Origin: Kribbella italica
Lineage (GTDB): Bacteria > Actinomycetota > Actinomycetes > Propionibacteriales > Kribbellaceae
Length of the DNA stretch: 64,000 bases
Assembly (NCBI RefSeq): GCF_014205135.1
Contig: NZ_JACHMY010000001.1
Coordinates: forward strand, 3,162,001 to 3,226,000
Direction: 5' to 3'
The notes under the pieces are model-generated. The model made no database searches, had not been told where the DNA came from, and saw only the letters and a list, made by a program, of their open reading frames with translations. The position numbers and the translations under genes were made by a program. Of the stretch, positions 25,842 to 34,355 are shown one piece after another (the first letter of the stretch is position 1; each line of letters opens with the position of its first letter).

Positions 25842-25935
25842 GGCCCGATCAGGGCCTTGTTCAGGCGAAGATGCGGCCGGGAAGCCAAAAGGTTCCGCCA
25901 CGCGAGAGCCTTTCGAACCTGCCGACAGGCTTCCC
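25842..25935 (-). promoter_or_regulatory. Structured leader upstream of the Tat-amidase operon
   Basis: On the minus strand, GGGAAGCC/GGCTTCCC (25879-25886 with 25928-25935) encloses a second stem AGGTTC/GAACCT, and a smaller hairpin GGCCC-GATCA-GGGCC lies at 25842-25856. A leader RNA of this kind may regulate the genes. It does not match the c-di-AMP or cobalamin riboswitch cores I looked for. Confidence 0.35.
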
Positions 25936-26028
25936 ATCGGCGCTGGATCGCGGGCCGCACCTATCGCGCCCTAACAAGCCCGTACGGCGACGCGAGGCCC
26001 GCAGGCGAGCCGCTCGCCGAGTCGGCCG

Positions 26029-26070
26029 GGTGATGCCGAGCGACTAACTCAGGCCGCCCTCGGCATCACC
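26029..26070 (-). terminator. 12-bp stem hairpin between operons
   Basis: GGTGATGCCGAG (26029-26040) pairs perfectly with CTCGGCATCACC (26059-26070) around an 18-nt loop. It lies downstream of the CitE gene on the minus strand and may end that operon. Confidence 0.45.
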
Positions 26071-26114
26071 GGCAGGACCGATCGTGCTCGTCACGACGAC
26101 CAGGGCCGCGCGCC

Positions 26115-26249
26115 GCTCGGCCGTTCGGCACCGCTGCCCTGCAGCGTGGACTGCTCGGCCGTTCGGCACCGCTGCCCTGCAGCATGAACTGCTCGGCCGT
26201 TCGGCGCTGCTGCACTGCAGCGTGGAGACTGCTGCCCTGCAGCGTGAAC
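26115..26249. repeat. 38-bp tandem repeat, three copies plus a partial
   Basis: Units begin at 26115, 26153 and 26191, each 38 bp, with a partial fourth from 26229. Each has GCTCGGCCGTTCGGC followed by CGCTGCCCTGCAGCG-like sequence, which can fold as a 6-bp stem with a 3-nt loop. It lies about 50 bp after the CitE stop (26302, minus strand) and could help end transcription. No gene is seen in the gap 25816-26301. Confidence 0.85.
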
Positions 26250-26301
26250 ATTGCGCCGGGACCTGGACCCCGACCGCGGCCAGTGCCGGGATCGGCTCGC
26301 C

Positions 26302-27129
26302 TCAGGCCTGGCGGGACTCGATGTGTTGCATGAGTGCGGTGAGTTCCCGGGCCCGGCCGAGCATCGCGGGGTCGACCATGCGGCCGTCGGGAAGGACGAC
26401 GACTCCGCCCTGGGCGATACCGGCCTTCTCCACCGCGGCAAGCAGGTCTGCCGCGTCGGCCAACTGGGTGGCGGTCGGGGTGAAGGACTCGACGATCGGG
26501 GCGAGTTGGCGGGGGTGGATCGCGGTCCGTCCGACGAAGCCGAGGGCTCGGCCTTCGAGGCTTGTACGGCGTAAGCCTTCCTCGTCGTTGACGTGGGCGT
26601 ACACCGACATCATCGGAGCGCCGAGGCCGGCGGCTCGGGAGGCCGAGACCAGACGGCCGCGCGCCCAGGACAGGCCGGCTGGGCCGTCGACGCCGAGGGA
26701 GCTGGCGAGGTCTGCTTCGCCCAGGGCGACGGCGGTGACGCGGGGGTCGGCGGAGGCGATCTCGAAGGCGCGTTCCAGGCCGAGCGGGGACTCGATCAGG
26801 GCGGTGATCCTTGCCGAGGGCACCTGATCCAGGACGGCGCGGACGTCGGCCGCGCTCTCCACCTTGGGCAGGCGGACGCGGACTTCGGGGACCGCCGCGA
26901 GCGCGGCGAGGTCGTCCTCGATCCAGGGAGTGCCGGGTGCGTTCACGCGGATCTCGAAGGCTGACGAGGCGCGCGCCGCGATCCACGCCACGGCCCAGCC
27001 GCGGGCGTCGGCCTTGTCGTCCACCGGTACGGCGTCCTCGAGGTCGAACACCACCAGATCGGGGCCCGCGGCAACAGCTTTCGCGAACCGGTCAGGCCGG
27101 TTGGCAGGGACGTACAGGGCGGTCAGCAC
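26302..27129 (-). CDS. CitE/HpcH-type CoA-ester lyase
   Basis: 275-aa aldolase-type enzyme: starts VLTALYVPANRPDRFAKAV, followed by VVFDLEDAV with metal-binding Glu/Asp, and ALIESPLGLERAFEIA, the CitE-like pattern seen in citryl-, malyl- and citramalyl-CoA lyases. It probably cleaves a 3-hydroxyacyl-CoA, Mg2+-dependent. GTG 27129 gives the family's usual length. The frame stays open to a GTG at 27336, which would add 69 Gly/Cys-rich residues. The ATG coupled to the upstream gene (27317) is in a different frame. It is the last gene of the operon and follows a CaiB-type CoA-transferase, which may supply its CoA ester. Confidence 0.82.
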   Translation of the reverse strand: MLTALYVPANRPDRFAKAVAAGPDLVVFDLEDAVPVDDKADARGWAVAWIAARASSAFEIRVNAPGTPWIEDDLAALAAVPEVRVRLPKVESAADVRAVLDQVPSARITALIESPLGLERAFEIASADPRVTAVALGEADLASSLGVDGPAGLSWARGRLVSASRAAGLGAPMMSVYAHVNDEEGLRRTSLEGRALGFVGRTAIHPRQLAPIVESFTPTATQLADAADLLAAVEKAGIAQGGVVVLPDGRMVDPAMLGRARELTALMQHIESRQA

Positions 27130-27317
27130 GCCGGCACCACACGCCGGCCGGCCATACGCCGGGTCGCCGTAGGGGCCGGGGCAGCAGGGGTTCGGCTGGG
27201 GGCCGATGCCACAGCCACAATCGCCACAGCCGCCGCGCGCGCCACCGCAGCTGGAGCAGCCCCAGCCGGAGCAGCCGCACGCGCCACCGCAACCGCAACC
27301 GAAGCCGAAGTCCGCAT
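27130..27317 (-). other. Low-complexity Gly/Cys or Ala codon tract before CitE core
   Basis: Between the ATG overlapping the CaiB stop (TGATG, 27315-27319) and the CitE core lie about 190 bp of GGTTGC/GGCTGC/GCGGTG-like repeats. In the CitE frame they encode a cysteine/glycine-rich stretch (GFGCGCGGACGCSGWGC...). In the coupled frame they encode an Ala/Val-rich 64-codon peptide that stops at 27123. This looks like a repeat expansion that disrupted the original start. Confidence 0.6.
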
Positions 27318-28504
27318 CAGACCACTCCCGATTCACGAAGAGCCGCCAACTGCTCCGGTGTCACACCGATCTCGGCGAGCACCGCGTCCGTGTCGGCGCC
27401 GTGCGGCCGCCCGGCCCAGCGGATCTCGCCGGGCGTCTCCGACAGGCGGAAGAGAACGTTCTGCATGGCCACCGGACCACCGAGTTCGTCGTCGTCAATG
27501 GTGGTGATCGTGTTGAGGGCGGCGTACTGCGGATCCTCGAGAATGCCCCGGATGTCGTGCACCGGGCCGACGGCGGCCTCGGCCTTCTCGAACGCGACCA
27601 TGACCTCGTCGAGCGAGCGCTCTCCGATCCAGGAACCGACGGCCTGATCCAGCTCGTCGGCGTGTTCGGCGCGCTCCCGGCCGGTGCCGAACCACGGCTC
27701 GGCGACCAGGTCGGCGCGGCCGACCAACGTGACGACCCGCTCGGCGATGCTCTGCGAGCTGGTCGAGACGGCGACCCAGCGCCCGTCGGCGGTCTGGTAG
27801 ACGTTGCGCGGCGCGTTGTTCGACGAGCGATTACCCAGGCGGGGCTGGACGTACCCCGTCTGCTGGTACGCCGTGATGCCGCCGCCGAGCATCATCAGGA
27901 TCGGTTCGATGATCGCCATGTCGATCACCTGGCCCTGGCCGGACTGGTCACGTTCGCGGAGGGCGACCAGTACGGCGTACGCCGTGGCGAGCGCGGTGAT
28001 GCCGTCGGCCAAGCCGAACGGCGGAAGGGTGGGTGGCCCGTCCGGCTCGCCGGTGACCGCGGCGAAACCGCTCATGGCCTCGGCGAGCGAGCCGAAACCG
28101 GGCCGGCTCGACCACGGGCCGACCTGGCCGAACGCGGTGACGCGGGCGATGACCAAGCGGGGATTGGCCTCGAGCAGTACGTCGGGGCCGAGGCCCCAGC
28201 GCTCCAAGGTGCCGGGGCGGAAGTTCTCGACCAGGACGTCCTGCTCACGGATCAGGTCGAGGAAGACCTCGCGGCCGCGGGAGAGGTCGAGGGTCGCGAG
28301 TCGCTTGTTGCGACCCAAGGTCTTGAACCACAACCCGATGCCGTCTTTCGAAGCACCGTGCCCGCGTGCCGCATCAGGGCGGGCGGGGTGCTCGATCTTG
28401 GTGACGTCGGCGCCGAAGTCCCCGAGGAAGGTCGCGGCGAGAGGACCGGCGAAGAGAGTTGCCGCCTCGACCACCTTCACCCCTGCCAGCGGTGCGGTTC
28501 TCAC
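27317..28504 (-). CDS. CaiB/BaiF-type (class III) CoA-transferase
   Basis: 395-aa protein: VRTAPLAGVKVVEAATLFAGPLAATFLGDFGADVTKIEHP is the classic N-terminus, with VLVENFRPGTLERWGLG and FGLADGITALATAYAVLVALRER, where the conserved Asp probably carries the acyl intermediate. It moves CoA between carboxylic acids. GTG 28504 overlaps the upstream stop (GTGA); another GTG at 28513 is possible. It sits between a glycosidase/SUMF1 fusion and a CitE-type lyase, suggesting that the imported compound carries or yields an organic acid. Confidence 0.9.
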   Translation of the reverse strand: MRTAPLAGVKVVEAATLFAGPLAATFLGDFGADVTKIEHPARPDAARGHGASKDGIGLWFKTLGRNKRLATLDLSRGREVFLDLIREQDVLVENFRPGTLERWGLGPDVLLEANPRLVIARVTAFGQVGPWSSRPGFGSLAEAMSGFAAVTGEPDGPPTLPPFGLADGITALATAYAVLVALRERDQSGQGQVIDMAIIEPILMMLGGGITAYQQTGYVQPRLGNRSSNNAPRNVYQTADGRWVAVSTSSQSIAERVVTLVGRADLVAEPWFGTGRERAEHADELDQAVGSWIGERSLDEVMVAFEKAEAAVGPVHDIRGILEDPQYAALNTITTIDDDELGGPVAMQNVLFRLSETPGEIRWAGRPHGADTDAVLAEIGVTPEQLAALRESGVV

Positions 28505-30492
28505 CGGGCGCACCGGAAGCCGATGGTCTCCGAGCGGTCGAGGCCGCCGCCGGTGAGGACCAGCTTGAAGCTGACCTCCGGCTCCTGCGGTCCGCCGTCG
28601 GAGTACCAGTCCGAGCCCTCAGCGCGGTAGAAGGACCCGCCCTTCAGAATGCTGAAGCGGCTGCGGCCGTCGCGGTGCTCGGACTCGGTCCAGTTCCAGA
28701 CCAAAGGCTCGCGACGCGTGAACCCGACCAAAGAAGCAGCGACCTGCCACTCGTCCTCGGTCGGCAGCCGGCCGCCGGCCCACTCCGCATAGGCCCGAGC
28801 GTCCGCCAGATCCACGTACGTCACCGGCTCATCGAGAGTGCCAGCGACCGGCGCACCGTCGACCCAGTGCGCGAGGAAGCGGTTCGCCACCAACGGCTGA
28901 TAGCCACTGGCTTTCAAGAACTCGGAGTACTCACCGTTCGTCACCTCGCGGACGGCCACCGACACCTCCGCCAGCGACACGTCGCGCTGCAGCGTCTGCT
29001 GATCGTGCAGGCGCGGAGGCAACGGCTTCCACTCCTCCACGTACGGCGCCGTGTCGTACAGCCCGGTCTCACGCCGCCGGTGCCGCACCACCAGAGAGCG
29101 CTCCCCGGCCGGCACCACCACAACCGGCCCGAACGACGCCTCACCAACCGGCATCGGCGGCGGGATCAGGCGACCCGGAGCCACCGGGAACGCCGCGTCC
29201 TTCACGTGCGGCCGCGACATCGTCCCGAGGCGCCGAGCGGTCGCCCGGCACGTCGCACCGGCCGTCGCGCCGACCCGCACGATGCCGGCCACTCCACGCC
29301 CCGGTACGACGAGGCGCACGCCGTCGTCGTCCGCGGTGATCGGTACGCCGGACGTCACGTCGTACCAGTCGCCGACCTGGTCCTCCGAGCGCAGGACGAC
29401 GCCGTCGAAGTCCTCGTCGTCGCGGTTGATCAGCGTCCAGAAGGTCACGTCGGCGAGCTCGAAACGCGAGCCGAAGACCCCGTGCTCGCGCGCCTTGTCC
29501 GGGATCTCCGGCGTCAGCGGGATCCAGTCGCCGTTGATGAGCACGGGAGAGAACGCTCTCTGCGCCGCGACCATCCGCCGCAGCGTCGCCCGGTCGCGGG
29601 CGTTCCAGCCGACCCAGGCCCCGAACACGCTCTCCCAGATCAGGATGCCGACGCCGTTGACCCAGGCCGACTGCAGCTCGTCGCTGTGGTCGCGGTTCCA
29701 GCGGCGGGTGTGGTGCATCATGTGCCGGCGCTCGAACAGGTGCGCCCGCAGTACGCCGGGCGCCCGGGTGTCGGCGAACCACTGCGCCCAGGACAGCGCG
29801 TGGTCCGAGATCCTTGCCAGCGGCAACCGTGACTCGCCCTCGAAGGCGATCGCCGGGTTCACCGCGTTCAGCGCCCGGGTGAAGGCCGGGTCGCCTTCCT
29901 TCAAGGTGTCGAGAAAGGCGCCGTCGGCACCGAAGTCGGCGACCAGCGCCGCGAACTCCTCGGCGTCCGGCCCGTCCGCGCGGCGCGTGCCGACGTCCCA
30001 CGGGTTGTAGTCGAAGAACACCTTCAGCCCGAGCCCGTGCAGGTCGTCGACCAGTTGCTTCAGGCCCGGAACGTCACGGTAGAAGTCGAACTGGTTGCGC
30101 GAGTCGATCCCGATCACCGGGTAGGCGTGCCAGAGCACGACCGCGTCGTACCCGCCGAAGTCGTCCACGCCGTGCTGCACGAACTTCGCAGGAGTGAACG
30201 ATCCCGTCGCCACGTCGTACAGCTGGTCGTCCCACAGCCAGACCAGGGCCACCGAGTACGCCGTCTGCGTCCACTCGCGCCCCGGCTCCTCGTAGTGCGA
30301 GCCGCCGTCGTACGCCGTGCGCCCGTAGGCGCCCATCAGCCACTCGGCCAGCTTGCCGCGCCAGCGGGGCAGGTCGGCCGGGTCCTCGGGAGCGCCGAGG
30401 ATCTTGGCGTCGTCGAGGAAACTCAGGTCGGCCCGGAGGCCGAGATCGACCTTCGCGGGCAGATCGATGGGCCTCGGCTCCAGCGGGTTCAC
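28501..30492 (-). CDS. TIM-barrel glycosidase-like protein fused to a SUMF1/FGE-sulfatase domain
   Basis: 663-aa two-part protein. The first ~430 residues look like an (alpha/beta)8 glycoside hydrolase: AYSVALVWLWDDQLYD, the strand end LKVFFDYNPWDVG, then FGADGAFLDTLKEGDPAF, with Asp residues at barrel-strand ends as in clan GH-D-like enzymes. The last ~130 residues are a formylglycine-generating-enzyme-like domain (VREVTNGEYSEFLKASGYQP, GGRLPTEDEWQVAASL, NWTESEHRDG, ending SETIGFRCAR). No signal peptide. It overlaps its neighbours on both sides, inside the ribosylglycohydrolase/ribokinase operon. The SUMF1 part may be a sugar-binding lectin-like module rather than an oxidase; the expected reactive Cys pair is not evident. 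The hydrolase family is not identified. Confidence 0.78.
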   Translation of the reverse strand: MNPLEPRPIDLPAKVDLGLRADLSFLDDAKILGAPEDPADLPRWRGKLAEWLMGAYGRTAYDGGSHYEEPGREWTQTAYSVALVWLWDDQLYDVATGSFTPAKFVQHGVDDFGGYDAVVLWHAYPVIGIDSRNQFDFYRDVPGLKQLVDDLHGLGLKVFFDYNPWDVGTRRADGPDAEEFAALVADFGADGAFLDTLKEGDPAFTRALNAVNPAIAFEGESRLPLARISDHALSWAQWFADTRAPGVLRAHLFERRHMMHHTRRWNRDHSDELQSAWVNGVGILIWESVFGAWVGWNARDRATLRRMVAAQRAFSPVLINGDWIPLTPEIPDKAREHGVFGSRFELADVTFWTLINRDDEDFDGVVLRSEDQVGDWYDVTSGVPITADDDGVRLVVPGRGVAGIVRVGATAGATCRATARRLGTMSRPHVKDAAFPVAPGRLIPPPMPVGEASFGPVVVVPAGERSLVVRHRRRETGLYDTAPYVEEWKPLPPRLHDQQTLQRDVSLAEVSVAVREVTNGEYSEFLKASGYQPLVANRFLAHWVDGAPVAGTLDEPVTYVDLADARAYAEWAGGRLPTEDEWQVAASLVGFTRREPLVWNWTESEHRDGRSRFSILKGGSFYRAEGSDWYSDGGPQEPEVSFKLVLTGGGLDRSETIGFRCAR

Positions 30493-31373
30493 AGGTACAC
30501 CTCCGCAGCGCGCGCGTCGATAGCTTCCCCGTGAGGCACCGAAGGGATCGCCCCCGCGGTCTGGACACTCAATGAAGCAGCAACGGTAGCGCGTCGGACC
30601 GCATTCGTCAGGTCGCGCGCTGTAGTTGACGTCGCAGCCAAAGTTGCGGCGAGCACTCCGCAGAAGGTGTCGCCGGCAGCGGTCGTGTCGACCACCTCGA
30701 CCCGCACCGCCGGGACGCGGACCTCGTCCGCCCCGCGGGTCAGGATCACCGCGCCGTCGGCGCCCAGCGTCACCACCGCGGCCGGCACCCGGTCCAGCAA
30801 GGCGGACAGCTTCGTTCCAGCCACCGCTTCGGCCTCCGTCTCGTTCACGACCAGCAGGTCGACATGCCCCAGCAACTCGTCGGACAGCGCGGCGGCCGGC
30901 GCGGCGTTCAGGACGAAGTACCCGTTCGCCGCGGCAAGAGCTGCCGCCTGCACCGTACCGAACGGAATCTCCAGTTGGGAAAGGACTATTTTCGCCCCGG
31001 CCACGGCAGCCCTCGCCTCCGGCGTCAACTCCAGGCGGGCGTTCGCCGAGGGCGCGACCGTGATCGCGTTCTCCCCGTCGGCGTCGACGGTGATGATCGC
31101 CGTACCGGTCGGCGCGTCGACGGTCTGCACCAGCGACAGGTCGACGCCGGCGAGGGCCTCGCGCAGCAGCGCTCCCCCGTCGTCCGCGCCGAGCGCCGCG
31201 ACGAACGCGGTCGAGGCACCGGCCCGGGCGGACGCGACCGCCTGGTTCGCGCCCTTGCCGCCCGGACCGCGGGTCAGGCCCGACGCGAGCACGGTCTCGC
31301 CGGGGCGCGGGATCCGCTGGACCGGGAGGACCAGGTCCACGTTCGCGCTGCCCACGACCACGACGTCAGCCAC
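30489..31373 (-). CDS. rbsK: PfkB-family sugar kinase, ribokinase-like
   Basis: 294-aa kinase: VVVGSANVDLVLPVQRIPRPGET at the N-terminus, PGGKGANQAVASARAG (substrate site) near residue 40, and the C-terminal DTTAAGDTFCGVLAA with the catalytic Asp and anion hole. These match ribokinase well. It would phosphorylate D-ribose or a similar pentose at O5. It overlaps the ADP-ribosylglycohydrolase gene upstream by 8 bp and the fusion gene downstream by 4 bp, so the three proteins are made together. The ribose could be released by the glycohydrolases. Confidence 0.88.
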   Translation of the reverse strand: MADVVVVGSANVDLVLPVQRIPRPGETVLASGLTRGPGGKGANQAVASARAGASTAFVAALGADDGGALLREALAGVDLSLVQTVDAPTGTAIITVDADGENAITVAPSANARLELTPEARAAVAGAKIVLSQLEIPFGTVQAAALAAANGYFVLNAAPAAALSDELLGHVDLLVVNETEAEAVAGTKLSALLDRVPAAVVTLGADGAVILTRGADEVRVPAVRVEVVDTTAAGDTFCGVLAATLAATSTTARDLTNAVRRATVAASLSVQTAGAIPSVPHGEAIDARAAEVYL

Positions 31374-32676
31374 GCCGGTCCTCCTTCGCCACAGCCAGCG
31401 TCCTCGCAGCGAGTTCGTCGAACGAGACCTGGTTCATCCCGGGCAGACTGGTGGTCAGCCGGTTGTCGAGCGGTTCCGACCACTCTGACGGAACACCCAG
31501 TACGGCGCCAAGCACCGCCCCGACCGTCGCGCCGACGGAGTCGGTGTCCCAGCCGCCCATCACCGCGCGGCCGACACCGGTCGCGAAGTCCGGGGCGGTC
31601 AGCGCGTACGCCGTAAGGGCGCTGTTGTTGATCGCGTGGACCCAGTGCAGGTGGCCGTACTCGGCGTGCAGTACGTCGAGCGCGTCGTCCAGCTCCCTGT
31701 CGGCCAGCGAGAGGCCGAGGTGGACCGCGCGGGTGATCTCGCTGTCGGCGGCAATCGCCTCGAGGCCGGCCAGCGCGACCTCGCGCGGGTCGTCGAGGAC
31801 GAGCGCGGCGGCGGACATCGCCGCCACCCAGATCGCGCCGTCGACGCCGGCGCCGGTGTGGCTCAGGCGGGCGTCGGTCAACGCGAGGCGGGCGGCCGCC
31901 GTACGGTCGCCGGGGTGGACCCAGCCGTAGACGTCGGTCCGGATCTGAGCGCCGATCCACCAGCGGAACGGGTTGCGGACGAGGGCCGCGCGGTCCGGCG
32001 GTACGCCGTCGAGCAGGTTGCGGTAGGCGACGCGCTCGGCGGTGAACACGCGACCCGCCGGCAGATCGCTCAACCAGGCTTGAGCCACGTCCTCGGTGGT
32101 CAGCTCGTCGCCGTACCGCTCGACCAGCTGCAACGCGAGGATCGCGAAGTTGAGGTCGTCGTCCTCCGGCATGCCGGAGATGTTCTCGCGCAAACTCGTC
32201 GGCCTGGACCGCCGGTTCCACGGCCACCGCGCCTGCACCTCGTCAGGCACCCCCACCGCCGTCACGTACTGCCGCAAAGGCCACTGCCCCGAACTCCCCA
32301 AGATCTCCCGAATCCCCACCCGAGGAATCTTCTCCACCGGCTTCCCGAGCAGATTGCCCGCCGCCCGCCCGACCCAACCCTCCAAGATCCGCCGTTCCAC
32401 CCCACGGAACGAAGCAGACCTGAGAAGAGGCAGAGAGGGGATGTCCGGCGCAGTCCACACCGGAGTCAACCCGTCCAACTCTTCAAGTAGTTGCCGTGCA
32501 AGGGCTCGCAGCTCAGACCCCGCCGGCTGTGCCGAAGCTCCGGAAACGGGAGCCTCGACCGACCCACCGGCCTTCAGCCAGCGAGCGCTGACGTCCCGTA
32601 CGTCGGCGCCTTCGGCTGCGGACTGGACCAGCTGGTGCGGCAGCAGGTCTTCCGGCTGCACCCAGGTCAGTCTCAT
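31366..32676 (-). CDS. ADP-ribosylglycohydrolase (ARH/DraG) family protein 2
   Basis: 436-aa protein. About 95 N-terminal residues precede the ARH fold, which begins ILEGWVGRAAGNLLGKPVEK. Metal-binding acidic motifs are MPEDDDLNFAILAL in place of the usual TDDT, and GGWDTDSVGATVGAVLGAVLG near the C-terminus. DraG-type enzymes use two Mg2+ to hydrolyse the alpha-N- or O-glycosidic bond at ribose C1. Linked to a ribokinase and sugar importer, it probably acts on a free ribosylated metabolite, not on proteins. It is the first gene of this operon part; its start lies 75 bp from the divergent phoD start. Confidence 0.87.
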   Translation of the reverse strand: MRLTWVQPEDLLPHQLVQSAAEGADVRDVSARWLKAGGSVEAPVSGASAQPAGSELRALARQLLEELDGLTPVWTAPDIPSLPLLRSASFRGVERRILEGWVGRAAGNLLGKPVEKIPRVGIREILGSSGQWPLRQYVTAVGVPDEVQARWPWNRRSRPTSLRENISGMPEDDDLNFAILALQLVERYGDELTTEDVAQAWLSDLPAGRVFTAERVAYRNLLDGVPPDRAALVRNPFRWWIGAQIRTDVYGWVHPGDRTAAARLALTDARLSHTGAGVDGAIWVAAMSAAALVLDDPREVALAGLEAIAADSEITRAVHLGLSLADRELDDALDVLHAEYGHLHWVHAINNSALTAYALTAPDFATGVGRAVMGGWDTDSVGATVGAVLGAVLGVPSEWSEPLDNRLTTSLPGMNQVSFDELAARTLAVAKEDRRG

Positions 32677-32750
32677 CGTTCATCCTCCTGTTGCACCAGG
32701 TGAAACAGCTGCCTGGTTCGTGTTGTCGTCACGGCCCGATACTCCGTGCC

Positions 32751-34343
32751 ATGCTCTCCGCCGCCCGCGGTCTCGCCGCTGCCACCGCAACTCGCCGTAC
32801 GTTCCTCAGCGCCACCGGTGCGGCCGCGGCGCTCGCGCTCACCGGCGCGCTGCCAGGGATCGCCCCGCTGGGCTCGAAGCCGAAAGACCATCGCCCGTTG
32901 TTCACGCTCGGCGTCGCCTCGGGCGATCCGCTGCCGAACGCCGTGGTGATCTGGACCCGCCTCGCGCCCGGCCCGCTCGAACCCTTCGGCGGTCTCGACG
33001 ACCGGCCGATCAAGGTCGAGTGGGAGGTCGCCGAGGACGAGCACTTCCGCCGCGTCGTCCGCCGCGGCACCGCCACCGCCAGACCCGAGTACGCCCACTC
33101 CGTGCACGTCGATGTCCGCGGCCTGCGCTCCTGGCGTCACTACTTCTACCGCTTCCGCGCCAACGGCCAACTCAGCCCGATCGGCCGGACCCGCACCGCG
33201 CCCGCGCCGCACGAGCTGCCCGCGATGACGATGGCGGTCGCGTCCTGCCAGGCCTTCTACGACGGCTTCTACACGGCGTACCAGGACGTCGCCCAGCGCG
33301 ACCACGACGTCGTGCTGTTCCTCGGCGACTACATCTACGAGGTCGGCGTCGGCCCGACCGCGGGGATCCGCAACCAGCCGGTCCCGGTCGACTTCGCCGG
33401 CGAGATCTTCACCCTCGACGAGTACCGCGCCCGGTACGCCCTGCACAAGACCGATCCCGATCTCCAGGCCGCCCACGCCGCGTCGGCCTGGGTCGTCACC
33501 CTCGACGACCACGAGGTCGAGGGCAACTGGTCCGGCGACATCTCGGAGGACGGCCTGCCCGGCCCCGAGTTCCTCGTACGCCGGGCCAACGGCTTCCGCG
33601 CGTACTGGGAGCACATGCCGCTCCGCCTCGACCAGTCCGCCGAAGGCCCGTCGATCCGCCTGCACCGCCATCTGCGGTTCGGCCGGACCGCCGACCTGAG
33701 CGTGCTCGACACCCGCCAGTTCCGCGACGACCAGCCCGGCGACGGCAGCTGGCTCCCGCCGGATGCCGTCTCCCTGGACCCGGCCCGCACGATCACCGGC
33801 GCGGCCCAGGAACGCTGGCTGCTCGACACCGTGCGCCGCTCGCCCAGCCGCTGGAACGTCGTCGCCCAGCAGGTCGCGATGGCCCAGCTCGACCGCAAGA
33901 CCGGACCGGATCTCGAGCTCCCGATGGACACCTGGAACGGGTACGCCGCTTCGCGCAACCGTGTGCTCACCGGTGTCCGCGACCGCGGCGTCGACAACTT
34001 CGTCGTCCTGACCGGCGACCTGCACCGCAGTGTCGCCGCGGACCTCAAGCTCGACTTCGCCGACCCGGCGAGCCCGGTCGTCGGCAGCGAGTTCGTCACC
34101 ACGTCCATCTCGTCCGGCAAGGACGGGGTCGACGTCGACGCAACCGGTCGCGCGCTGCTCGCCGAGAACCCGCACGTGAAGTTCCAGAACGTCCAGCGCG
34201 GTTACCTCAGCTGTCGCCTCGACGCGCGGCAGTGGACCTCGGAGTACCGCGTCGTCGACAAGGTCACGACCCGAGACGGTACGCCGAGCACCCGCGCCAC
34301 CCTGGTCGTCGAGAACGGCCGCCCCGGAATCCACCAGGTCTGA
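32751..34343 (+). CDS. phoD: PhoD-like secreted phosphatase/phosphodiesterase
   Basis: 530-aa alkaline phosphatase D family protein with a Tat signal (TATRRTFLSATGAAAALALTG, residues 13-33). Metal-site motifs are AVASCQAF, VVLFLGDYIYEVG, VTLDDHEVEGNW and VVLTGDLHRSVAAD. PhoD enzymes bind Ca2+/Fe3+ and release phosphate from mono- and diesters outside the cell. ATG 32751 was chosen over 32691 because the signal peptide begins there. It is followed 13 bp later by a discoidin-domain protein. The two forward genes interrupt the minus-strand ribosylglycohydrolase cluster. Confidence 0.9.
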   Translation: MLSAARGLAAATATRRTFLSATGAAAALALTGALPGIAPLGSKPKDHRPLFTLGVASGDPLPNAVVIWTRLAPGPLEPFGGLDDRPIKVEWEVAEDEHFRRVVRRGTATARPEYAHSVHVDVRGLRSWRHYFYRFRANGQLSPIGRTRTAPAPHELPAMTMAVASCQAFYDGFYTAYQDVAQRDHDVVLFLGDYIYEVGVGPTAGIRNQPVPVDFAGEIFTLDEYRARYALHKTDPDLQAAHAASAWVVTLDDHEVEGNWSGDISEDGLPGPEFLVRRANGFRAYWEHMPLRLDQSAEGPSIRLHRHLRFGRTADLSVLDTRQFRDDQPGDGSWLPPDAVSLDPARTITGAAQERWLLDTVRRSPSRWNVVAQQVAMAQLDRKTGPDLELPMDTWNGYAASRNRVLTGVRDRGVDNFVVLTGDLHRSVAADLKLDFADPASPVVGSEFVTTSISSGKDGVDVDATGRALLAENPHVKFQNVQRGYLSCRLDARQWTSEYRVVDKVTTRDGTPSTRATLVVENGRPGIHQV

Positions 34344-34355
34344 GGGGACCCCGCC

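Noticed and set aside
25842-25935. c-di-AMP or cobalamin riboswitch
   Set aside because: Stem-loops are there, but the conserved core sequences of either riboswitch are not.
21745-26249. CRISPR array
   Set aside because: Repeats at 21745 and 26115 are head-to-tail tandem copies without unique spacers, and no cas genes are present.
27123-27317. 64-codon ORF coupled to the CaiB gene as a real gene
   Set aside because: It is an Ala/Val/Pro low-complexity reading of a repeat tract and stops inside the CitE start region.
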